Positions 36,601-48,600 of a stretch of 64,000 nucleotides of DNA are shown piece after piece. The notes beneath the pieces were generated by a model. The model worked only from the letters and a program-made list of their open reading frames with translations. It searched no databases and was not told the origin of the DNA. The position numbers and the translations under genes were made by a program. Each line of letters opens with the position of its first letter. Position 1 is the stretch's first letter. Source of the DNA: Cylicocyclus nassatus (taxonomy: Eukaryota; Nematoda; Chromadorea; Rhabditida; Strongylidae); contig CATQJL010000112.1 in the NCBI GenBank assembly GCA_958299035.1, positions 67,487,117 through 67,551,116 of the forward strand, given 5' to 3'.

Positions 36601-39600
36601 TCACTTCCGCCCGTACAAGACATTGTGAGCAGAAGAAAGGTTTCAGCTCAGCTAAAACCCAGCTGGAACTTGAGCAAAGACAGAACACTTCTGGTGTTTT
36701 CTGAAAATTTATGGTAATAATATAACTTTCAGAACGATTAAGGTGAGCATTGGGCTTGCTCATTTACCCCTCATCCACATAAGTGATAAACTTTCATTTC
36801 TTCTTCTCTACATAACTATGACGTTGGCACATCTCGCCTGGGGGCATAATTCTTATGGCATATACAATTTCCTTAAAGTAAAAGATTTTAAATCAGGCCG
36901 GCGAAAGATGCAGATAAGGACCTCTGGGAAGCATATGCGACTACGAAAGGATGCACAAAAAATTCGACATGCAAATTGGTGAAAGATGCTCTCAAAGAGA
37001 TTGATGCTGATTTAGTTGGTGCTTGCGATACCAGTACAGGTCTTTGCGTGACCGAAATGAAGGAGAGTAAGTTGCAGCTAGCAGTTCAGTATGTCTTTGC
37101 CGTTTGTCGCACTGTACCTACTCAGATAATTGCCGGGGGCAGGCGATCCGCAAACTCGCGCTTTTCTGCAGGCGGTCAGCAGAATTTTGGTGCATGGCCA
37201 AACCTTCAGCGGGCGGCACATCCTTTACGGTCGCATATTCTACCAGCGAGCAGCAATACAGCATTTTCTGCAAGCGCTCGGCAAATAATTTCCAGCGAGC
37301 GCTGGCCAAACTTTCAGCAAACGCTCGGACTCTTTTTACGCAGTTTCGGGCTTACGTCGAGCACAGGTAAGACTTTGTGTGGCAGAGGTGTCACCTTTGG
37401 TTTAATTACTCAAGTTTGAGTTACTTTCTCTCAGCGGAAAGTACCTGGGGCTGCGCAGTCCTCCACAAAGGAGCGTGCGGCCCCCGAAATTTTTGCATAT
37501 TCTCGCGGAAAGTTTGCGAGAATGCGGCCACTGCGCCGCAGCTAATCTATAAGGAAACCGCGATTGTTTTCCGAACATTCGATCAAAATTTCGCTAAAAC
37601 TCTTCCAAATATCTGCAAGCGGACCGCAAGAAATCAGCGAACTATTTTTCCGGTGCCCGCTCGCCCATAAATCGCATGGCCGCCTGCCCCCGGCGATTAT
37701 CTGAGTAGCTGACAGCGCAAGAATGCTCAATCTTTTGATGTCTGTACGTTGTAACTTATCCAGACTTTAGTGATAATAAACAATAACGAGTTTTTCCGCT
37801 CAAAACAACTAAACAACTACAGCGCCACCCACAACTACCACTGCCACCCCAAGTACGACCGTAACTACTCAACCCACAACGACTATTACAACAAATTCGA
37901 ACGAGAAGATGACTGATGAGATTCGAGAGCACATCATCACTATGCACAATTACCGCAGGTGAATTTTTTTTCCATTTGTGAGAAGCTTGAAAAGCTGCTT
38001 GCGATACTTAAAAAGTTTGTACTTTTTGTGGAAAATATCAGCTGCAGAAGACTGATTTTCAAAACAGTGATTCGGAAGATCGTGTTTTGAAGCTACATCG
38101 TAGCTAACAATTAAACAGAGAACTTGACTCTATCTCCTATCTACTCACTGTGGAGAACGTAAAAAGAAATAAACCTTCTACAGAACTCAACAGTTGTGAA
38201 GGATTGTCTGCCAGGTACAGAGCTTATCAAATGCAGTGTCGGATCTCCGCTCCTGCGCGGCCGCTTCGCCTGGACCTCCTCTGTGAACAAGTTCTCTGAT
38301 CACTTTCCCAAAGCGAGCGTGGAAGAGACGGAGCCTCAGTCGATTTAATATGGTTACAGAGCATGTTCGCGGAAGAGGTGCAGAGTCCTGCGCAGAAGTG
38401 GAGATGCTGTCGCACTCTACACTACAGCCGATAAGCCCTGTATATAACACTAAGAAGAAACAGCTAAGTTTCGTCTGTAACCGGGTATTTCCCCACAAGA
38501 CGCATTTGCGCTGCCTCTGACGACTTCAGGTTCCGGGCAGACTTTACGCGATTTGATTGTCGCGACTGAATCGCGACGAGACAGTTACAACATTATTCCA
38601 TGCCGATCAACTTGCATTTCGGTTGTGATACTTTTGCAGCCCGAAATTTTTGAATGTGAAATGAAAATGAATGGAAATGTTGGCGATTGAGTCGTGACGA
38701 TCGAATCGCGTGAAGTCTCTCCGGGGTCTTATCCCACAAGAGCCTTATCTTTTCCAATGAAAGCACAAGTGGGCTGCGTCGCACTAAAGTTTATGCGGAA
38801 AATCTCAATTACAGATTTAACACATAAATTTGCTCACTTTAATCGAGTGAAACGCCTATAAGGTTGTGCGTAGCCTTATAAGGTTAAACTTGGGTATTTG
38901 AACCTAAATAGAAATTGAGTTAGTTTGTGATCGCTACTTGATATCAAATTCATTCATAAACGTCACGCGATTGCTGATTATGTCAAACCAGTGCGTCAAC
39001 TCTGTTTCGCAGAGGTTCGCACTGGTCCTACTATCTATCCCTCCACTGATGATGGCTTTGAAACTTACCGCAAAATGCTGACTATCACGAATGAATCGTA
39101 AACAACTATCCATTCTTTCAGATAAGATCGCTAATTTTGAGAAAGTTTTGCAAGAGCAAATGTGAATATGAATCAGTCACCGAGTTGTTTCGGTATGATA
39201 GTCGCCCAAAGACGATAACCATCTCCACGCAATAATTTTCTCACTTATTTCGGTAAAACCTTGACAAATTGACGATTAAAGCTATTAATCCTTCTTGGCG
39301 CCGTTTTCGGTGTCACCAAATTTTCGGTGTTACGCCGAAAAGGTTTCTGAGTTTCCTGAGTTTTGGTTTTGACTTTCGATCGTTGTAAGTCAAGTTTTTC
39401 TTTATTCATTCCCTCATTCAGAGCCAATCTTGCCAAAGGAAGTATTAGAAATGGGAAAGAAGGAAATCCAAACTGCCCAACTGCTCAAAATATGTATGAA
39501 ATGGTAGGCAACATCGTTAATGCTTGAAAATGATACTACTAAACTTCTGTAGAGATATGACATGGATCTTGAAACGGAAGCACAAACGTACGCTAATCAG

Positions 39601-42600
39601 TGCCCAACCAAAAGATCTACAATGCAGGGTGAAAATTTCCAAAAACACTCCTCAATAACAATATCATATTATGATGCTGCAGTAGAGGTATTAGAAAATC
39701 TGAATAATTCGATTATTTGCTAATTATTTCATTTTAGGCTATAAAAACTTGGTGGAAACAGATTTCAACGAATGGCATCAATGCCCAGATGCTCTACACG
39801 CAGACCTTAGAAACTAAGACCGGTTCGCCAAATATGTTTACTCAAGTAGGTGCAGAAAACAATTATCATCTTTTACGACTTTAAGCAGGAATCAAAAGAA
39901 AACGGGCTGCAAGATGCGTAAAATCTTTGAAATTTATTTTAGGATATAAATGAAGTTAGGGCTTTGATAGTTTTTTTTACGAATGAGACTTCAAAGAATG
40001 AACTTACTACACTGCGACTGCTGTTAGAGCTCAATGCAAATAAAGCAGCTTTTTACAGCTATCTTCTCTACTTCATTAAAATAGCTTTGCCTGAGTCGTT
40101 CCACAAAAAAAATTTTTGTGAAAAAAAACACAAAAGTACGGGAACATAAATTACCCTAATTTCCGAGGTATAAGGCGCACCTTGTATGAGGCGCACCCGC
40201 CGCAGCGAACAATGGCGCGAAAACGCTTCCTATTTCCATGATTGCTCTTTAAGGGCCGCATGCACTAACATCCCCGCGGGGAGGGGATGGCAGCTTAAAA
40301 GAAAGCTTTATATTTCGAGACTCCAGATACCTGGATTTCACGTTGTGTACCTATCCGTAAGCATTACTACTGCCCTTCTCTATGAACATGCTGAAGAAGA
40401 GCGAGAAGCTGTACGAACCGCATTTTCCAGCTTTAGTATGATCCCTGATGATCCCCGGCGCTTTTCTTTAAAGTCATTTTTCTTTCTCCCAAGTCAACAA
40501 TAACCTCCAGAGTGTGCAGATTATCTGACCCGACAGTGCTAAGCATGTTGCTGATAAGAACAAATGATGTTTTGAAGTCATGAAATTTTCGATGATCTAC
40601 AGGTCGAAATTTGAGGTTTGCCGAAAAACTCGACTTTTCAAAAACTTATTTGTTCTCATCAGCAACATGCTTAGCACTGTTGTGTTAGATGTTCAGTACA
40701 ACTTTGGAAGGTTTTCGTTAACTTCGGAGAAAGAAAAATGACTTTAAAGAACAGCGCCGGGGATCATCAGGAATCATACAAAGGCTGGAAAATGCGGTTC
40801 GTACAGCTTCTCGCTCCTGTTCAACATGTTCTTAGTGAAGGGTAATAGGAATACTTACGGATAGGTACACAATGTGAAATCCAGGTACCTGCAGTTTTGA
40901 AATATAAAGCTTTCTTTTAAGCTGCGATACCCTCCTCAGCGGGGAGGTTAGTGCATGCGGCCCTAAATCTAAAAAGCTGGAAACTCAGTGTGCTGTGTTT
41001 ATTCTTCCCTGCCCATAAATCTTGCCTCCAGGTATTTTTTCCCTTTTCTCAAAATGTATACCTTGATATCGTTTCTACAGATGGGAGGAAGGTTCTTAAT
41101 GGTGTTTACCGTATTTAGATGTTCTTTCTTTTGTTTCCATCGATGTTATTGATGCTATTAGGTCGTTTCATAAGTTCGTAGAAATTTTATTTTTGTCGCC
41201 GTTTTTCGATGAAGCGGTTGGTTTACGGCAAAGTACCTATACCAATAAAAAGAGAAAATTTTGCTCTACAAAAACTGTTGTTCGTTTTTGGAGCAAACTT
41301 GAATCCCCTTCTTTTACGACTTATCAAAGCAAAATTTTTTGAGAGGCAAAAATTGGCGATTGCGGCAACTGCAACTTTCGATCCGCATACGGAGCCACAA
41401 GTGGGAATTTTTTGTCTGAAGTTGTTATGAGTGATGAGAAACAACTGTTTGTGGTACTACGGTGCATATAAAAGTAGTCTCCATATCCAAAGAGAGGCTA
41501 TAAAGAAAGATTAAGCGCACGTTTACCATGTGTGTAGATGTTTTGCGTTTGGCACAATTTTAAAAAGTTCCCACGTCAAAAAATTTTTTTGAGAAAGCGT
41601 AAAATGTTGGTCAGAGCTTGTACTCATACAACTACACCACTTAGAAGAACGCATCCATTCCTCAAGTTCCGATAGGAGGACCGACACATTGTGTCGCTGA
41701 ACAACGCGCCAAACTCAAGCGGCAGCAGTCAAAGACAACAACCATTGGGACCTTGTTCAAAAGGTTCCATGCATATTGGCATGCTGCAAATTTGTCAGTG
41801 TTTCAGTCTTGCTTGCTACTATCCATCCCGCCTACCTATGACAGAAACATCTTGCGGAATACGGACCAAATGCGGAAAGTGCAGTTGCCGCAATCGCCAA
41901 TTTTTGCCTCTCAAAAAATTTTGCTTTGATAAGTTGTAAAAGAAGGGGATTCAAGTTTGCTCCAAAAACGAACTGTAGAGCAAAAGTTTCTCTTTTTATT
42001 GGTATAGGTAGTTTGCCGTAAACCAACCGCTTCATCGAAAAACGGCGACAAAAATAAAATTTCTACGAACTTATGGAACGACCTAATACATTTGTGCTTT
42101 CCTTCGTTTCCACTAATGCTACTGGTACTAAAACTGTGCTATCCTTTACAATGATGCTAATGATATTTTAAAGGTTTTTGTCCTATTCTCGTCATTCTTG
42201 AAGAATCAAAGAGAATGTTGCAAAACAAATCGCTACTGAGAGGGAAACAGCAAAGAACGGGAGCAAAAAGCTAGTGGTGGGTGAAAAAGATTGCTTCTGG
42301 CTGCTTTTGCGGCGCCTCTCATCGCGAACGTCATCGTACATCAGTCTGCGCGCGGTGAAAGCTACTGCGCCTTATACCCCGGAAATTAGGGTATTGTGAA
42401 TTGCTGCTTTACTCATACTACTAACCAAAGCAAAAAATATAATACAAATTTTCAATAAACAAGAATTTTGCTTTCCTAGAGCATTACCAAATATAAGGTA
42501 AGATTTGCACCAAAATCATCAGTTTTCTAAAGAGAGACGATTTTTAATCATAAAAAACTAGAACACGTTGGGATGTTTTTTAAGGGGAATTAAACTCGAC

Positions 42601-45600
42601 AACAGAATTTTTGGTTGAATTGATCTCAAGAATATATATTAAGTCATTCGGAAAGTTTTTTCGTTTTTTGCGCCTTCAATGTTGTTCTAGATTTCAAGAG
42701 AGTGCCAGAGGGCACATACTCAGACAATCGCTGGGGGCAGGCGGGCACCGGAAAAATAGATTGCTGATTTCTCGCACCCCGCTCGCGGATTTTTTGCAAA
42801 GCAATCAGAACTTTTCGGAAGACCGCTTGCTGAGTCAGCGGATTTTTGAGAGACCGCCTGTTGAATTTTTTTTCGCTCTTATCTTTTGCAGATATATTGC
42901 TGAATCTCTGAGGAATCGAGAACTCAGCAAGCGGTCTTCCGAAAAGTCCTGATTGCTTTCCAAAAGATCCGCAAGCGGGGTGCGAGAGATCAGCAATTTA
43001 TTTTTCCGGTGCCCGCCTGCCCCCGGCGATTGTCTGAGTAGGGGTTGCTATATACGGATCTGTAGAGGAAGTCTTCTAGTTTCTGAGGATCCCACCGAAC
43101 TTGCAGAAAGCGCTTTGTAGGGAAGTTTACGCGAATTTGAATTCGACATATGAAAACGCAATTTTCGAATAAGTGCATTCTCTAAACTTAAACTCGGGTG
43201 GCAAGACAGTTGAGGAAACCATCATTGAATGCATTTGCCAAAGCCACATCTCTCTTGAGGTAGTTCAAGTTTACTTCAAAAAGTAAAATCCAGAGAAGTG
43301 AAAGTTAATGTTTTGCAGTGTTCTGAAAGGTGTTCCTGCCACATAAACGAGCATCTAGGGTCTTTTAGAGCATCGCAAATATAACTGCGTAAAATTATCG
43401 GCAGATAGAAGTGTCATATAGTCCCATGAGAAGCCATCTTCGCTAAAGCTGCAATACCGAAAAATGTCAGTGACATATACCCCACAAACTGTCGCACTCG
43501 CAAATTGAGGGCGCTTTGACTCTGCTTTCGTTGCTCATGATTTGATGGAGCAATCCTTTTTGGCCTGGGTTATTGATTACAGCAAAAAATTGGCCAAGTA
43601 CGCTTACAAAAAGCGACATTATGGTAACTTATTTGGAATAAGCATTCAAAGCATGGCCAGAATAGTCAGTCATTCCAAAAGGTTAATGTACTCAAAATGA
43701 TGTAATCCTGCTGGTCTTGCATGCTATTAACTTGCTAAGATGCGATTGTACTGTAAGAGCAGAGTAGTGTGTTATCGCTAAAACTGAGCAGATTTGCGCG
43801 TATAATTTATGAGAGGTGCCATTCCCGCCCGCAATGCCATTAAACCACATGTAGGAAAGATGGCTCTCACAGAAGGGGGTGACTGCGCACCAAAGTTCCT
43901 GTTTATTTTTTAAGGTCTCTGAACGTTTTTTTTATCGACCAGCAAATTTTCCAGTTCCTAGGTGCCTATTGAAAAATAACAGGACCCAATAAAGGTTAGC
44001 TAGTCAAAAACGCCTTTTTAAGCTTTATTGATTCCTCTGAGATTTTTCGCAAGAAAAAAGTACAAGGGCAACAAGAGTGGAGCGTTGCCAGAAATTTGCT
44101 GAACACAATGCAATTTATTCGATGGAAAAAGGCTGAATGTGGAAAAAAGCGTACTCGTTTGAATTTGAAGATACAAACGAAAAAAACTTTCCCAATATAC
44201 CTAATAATAAAGGCAGCGACGCTCTTGGAGAAATTTTTGTAGAGTTGATTTGATTTGTGAAAAGTTATCTCAGCAATTTACAGATAAAAACAAGCTCGCA
44301 CAGTTTTTGAAGATTTCGCTTCAATTCTTTAATTTAGTGGACGCGTTTTCTCCATTTATTCTACCACTTTTCGGCGTAGTACTTCCGATGAGGTTTGCCC
44401 CAATCAGGCTTACATGATAAGTTACATGATAATTCGTAATCATGATAAGTATTTATGTGCATTCTGATAGATTGGTAAGTAAATCGCTTTCTGTTGCAGT
44501 TTGAGAATAATCATAGGCCGTTGAGCATACCTAGTTTGACGTTGTTCTTGTTCCCACTATTTCGATGATAATGCAAATCTGTTACAGGTTGGTTGGGCAA
44601 AATCCTACAAAGTCGGTTGCGGTATCAGTCGCTGTACTGACGGTACTGTTGTGGTGTGTCGTTATAATCCGCGGTAAGCAAAACTCTTTCTGATCTGCAA
44701 ATATTCGATCTACAATAGGCATAGCGATTGGCATTATTACGTAACACTAATTCTTTCGAATTCACTTTAGTCTCCATGCTGATTCCCTTTCAGCTTTGAG
44801 TGCGGTGTCATACTCTCCTGTCTTTGAAAATTCACTGGTCAAGAAGTCGATGAGTGCGTTTTACGATCGACTTGGACTATTGTCGTTCGAAGATTGAGTA
44901 CTTGTTGTGTATACTATCTGTGAGCTAAGACTCGTTTGCACGTGCATCCCTGCGGGGACGGGATATGTAATTTACCATTGAAATGATCTTCGCTGGGAAC
45001 CCCTGTATGCACACAGACATTATCGGCGAAGGGATCCTCTGGAAGTAGAGAACAGTGAGACCTTTTATGCACAGGGGTATCGAGAGGAGGAATCACTTCG
45101 CTACTGCTTAAAATAGTTATTGCTCTCTTCTCATGTTTTAACAGTTGCCCATCTTCTACTCGTCATCGGCAATTCAGGCGTTTCGAGATACGCGTGTGTC
45201 GCAACTGCGCGCGCACCAGAAGTAATATTTTCCACTCCCATTATATTCTGCTGTTGACATGCATGCCGCTCACTTTCGCCTATGCTGCTCATTTCAGCGT
45301 AAGGGTGTTCAAACAAATTTAGTCAATACGACTTTGCTGGGGAATTGGTAGAAGACGAGTGTTGCCGAAAAAAAGGGGGGGGGGGAGCCGCGAGGACACT
45401 CAAATCAGCATTTCTACACGTAATAGGGGTTTCAAATCGTGCCAGCTCTCCATGAAGTCTGTAGCTATTGGCAAAATATCGTCCATTGCCCCAAGGAAAT
45501 GATCCCCATCGGCCATACATGCTATGCACGAAACGAACGCTAGGGAAGGGATCACTTCCTAGAGATCTCTACAGAAATAGGCGCATTTGCTAATTTTCAA

Positions 45601-48600
45601 TTTTTATTTCAAAGCAGCTTTTGTTAAGATAACAGATAAGGATAAAGATAACCATAGATAGATAACTCTAACTTAACTATCAAGTAATATGATAGTTACA
45701 ACCTGTGCAGTCATCCTGTATGGATAAAACTGTCACGTTTTATGAACGCGCAAATCTGGTGAATGATCAGAAACTCCTGCAAATATTCAAAAATGGCAGA
45801 TATAAGCTCGGGTTTCTTTACGAGAAAAGACAAAATCGCAAGGCACAGGCTGCTGAAAGAAAAACCCGTTTCAAAGAAAATCTTTCACGACATTGAACGA
45901 AACCAGAATGTACCAGAATATACCTCGCATTTCAAAGGTTCGACCTTCTTTGAATCTTGGCATGGTAATCCGATATTGATTTTTGCTGTAGCTAAGCCAA
46001 GATGGTATGACGCATCCTAGATCAATCAAAAGGGCAGTCATCACCAACATGTTCAGAACGGCAAGTAAGATCGCATCCGGCACCGAGGAACGTCTGGCAT
46101 CAATAAAATTGGCGCACGACGTGGCAGAAAGATTCCATGAGAGAATGCGGCCAGTCTCAAGCTCGCGTGGTTCGGAGAGCGGCAAATTTGTCTGATAACA
46201 TGGTCCCCTTTTGTCTGCCGTATGTATCGGAAGAGTTAAGTAGAGCGGTGAGAACCTGTCTACGTCAAGCTGGTTTGCAGGACTCCGTAAGAGTTGTGGA
46301 TATTCCACCCTCTAACCTGAAGCGGCGGCTAGTGCGAAATCGAGCATATGATCGCCTTTGCCTGAACCCAAACTGCGCAATATGCCCCTATGGTAAGGAT
46401 GGCGACTGCACCGCAACCTGGGTACTTTACCTAATAACATGTCTCTCTTGTAATGAGGTGTATGTTGGGGAAACAGGGCGAGCACTTTCAATTCGGATCA
46501 AGGAACATCTGGATGGCCTCAGGATTTCAAAATCCTCAACGCCTTTGGGAGCGCACCGCCAAAGGAGCCACGACGATGCTATGTTTGATATTAAGGTCAC
46601 GATCTTGTCGTACGAACCGGAAACTGTAGCTCGCAAAACTCTCGAAGCGTTTTGGATAATTGCAAAAAACCCAAAATTAAACAGGAAAGAAGAATGCATA
46701 ACCGTGACACAAGAGCTCGCACTCCTACCAGACCTTATGTAATTTTGATCTAACTCAGTAAGGTTGCGTTGGCGGGCTGCGTTGGCGGGCCCTCGGGCCT
46801 TAAATATGCGCAATATTCGCAGTGGCCAATCACTTCCTCTCATACGGGTGGTCTTGGCTCCAAAAACCGCTGTATTACGGTGAGCGTTTGCTTTGTCTTT
46901 CCTCAAATACTGCTTTTGATCTCATTTGATCTCTTGAATTGATCGCTGTGGTCAGATGCGGCGTCTGAGGGGGTATGTCACCAAATGGTCTTTGATTTCC
47001 AGGCTCCGACGAAGGCGAGGACGCCGAAACGTCAGCCATCAATAAAAAGATCATACCATCTTGGCTTAGTTACAGCAAAAATCAATATCGGAGTACCTCG
47101 CATTGTTGAGTTAATTTCGTGCATACGGGGTAGGGAAGGAAAGGGATCCCCAATAAGGTTCGTTCGATGACATCTCTGGAACCAAACACTGCCAATGAGT
47201 TTGAGGAGCGAAGGAGCACTGCAAAGGGATTAATAATCTGAAAAACACTGAAAATGCGAAATGCTGCACACTCACGAGTTCTTCTGTAGGAGAGTATACC
47301 GCCATAACATAATTAGGAAAAATTAATAAGGTTCACTGCTAATTACGCTCACACTAAATCAAAAAAACAACATCACTACTACTGACATCAACTCAGACAA
47401 TTCACAGAAACTTCCGCAGGGCAAAGCTTTTTTTTTATTGTTGCAAAAGTGAAAACGTCAAAAATGGGACTTCCGCAGAATTTTCTCGTTAGACAGGATG
47501 AAAACAAGAAATTCCGTAGGGCTTTATACAAAGCGCCGCGGAACTTCCGAAAAATGCCAGCGGTCCCGCAGCATTTTGACATGCCAGTACTTCCGCAGGG
47601 TTTTGAATGTGTTGTCTAATACAACTTGCCTCGGCAACAACTAGAATGCATTATCTAACATGTCAGTCGTAGTGCAGAGCATAGTAAGTGAGTCTCACAG
47701 TCAATAAAGTAAAGTTCAAATCTTGCTTCAGTGTTCTCTTTTGCTGTTGTAGTTCGCATTCTTCAGAACTTGCGCAGCACGTTTACGGAACTTCCGCATG
47801 TGACCCGGCGGAACTTCCCGAACGTTCTGCGGAAGTTCCGGTCAGTTGTCTGAGAAGTAACGAGTACAGCGAAGCTTTGAAATCAGATATGGGAAAAGAA
47901 GAAAAAGTGAAAGATACAGAGAGATACGATGAGAGGGTCGAAAGGAGGAAAGTAGAAAGGGAAGACAAGCGAAATCAGTATTCTTTTACAATTTGTAAAT
48001 TTTGTCCGAAAAGCTATTCTTTTAAGAATTGATTGAAAACAACTTTTTTTGGCAAGGTATTCTAGTAGCATGAGGCAGATGCGAGTACCACAATCACATC
48101 ATTCCCGCTTCCCCCCCCCCTCTCCTCTGTCATAGCGGAGTCTAGTGAAGAAGACTGTTACCTTGGGATCGTTCAGCTCCCCTCTCCTTTCCAGCGGGGA
48201 TATGTGCATAGGAGTTAAATGGCCAAGAAGAAGAAGAACATTTCGAAATAGCAGGTTGGCACATAAGTTTCTCAACTTTGTCCATAACTTCTCCCTTTTT
48301 GAATGAGATGCCACTTGCAATGATGCAAATCTACGCAAGCTGTTTTGCGAAGATAAAATGGAAAAATTCACATTGAGACTTTAGGTTCTTTATATAAAAG
48401 GAAAACTCACACAAAGTGTTGACCAAATGGAACCGGAGTTTAGGCAAAATGTTGTCACGGGTTTGCAATAGTCGTCCTCACGCTACTAATCGCTTGGTGT
48501 CAAAGACGAATCTGAAATGGAGCAGGCCGGCTGAGGTAGAGCGCGGCCATGCCAACCCTCAGTTGAAGCTTGGCGTGTTATTTGTTTTTTTTTCTGTCGT

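Larger units (their letters stand above)
40154..42391. mobile_element. TATAAGGCGC-ended TIR element hosting two others
   Basis: Ends CCCTAATTTCCG(A/G)GGTATAAG are inverted and flanked by TA. The 2.2-kb span includes two complete insertions (40252-40964 and 41158-42086), so the original element was only about 0.6 kb. It is located in intron 11 of the CAP gene. Related to 24830-25292. Confidence 0.8.
45964..47097 (+). mobile_element. Penelope-like retroelement, 5'-truncated, in intron 12
   Basis: The coding core (46000-46742) ends in a GIY-YIG endonuclease. It is bracketed by inverted repeats of about 46 bp: CCGATATTGATTTTTGCTGT on the left (45971 on) and its complement on the right (47051-47097). 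Inverted terminal repeats plus a GIY-YIG C-terminus are hallmarks of Penelope-like elements, which are known to carry inverted pLTR copies. Most of the reverse transcriptase is missing. A hammerhead-like motif lies inside the right repeat zone. Confidence 0.8.

Noticed and set aside
36292..36717. 141-codon frame in intron 6 of the CAP gene
   Set aside because: Low-complexity and Phe/Leu-rich with no domain; well-supported CAP exons flank it and the gene reads in phase without it.
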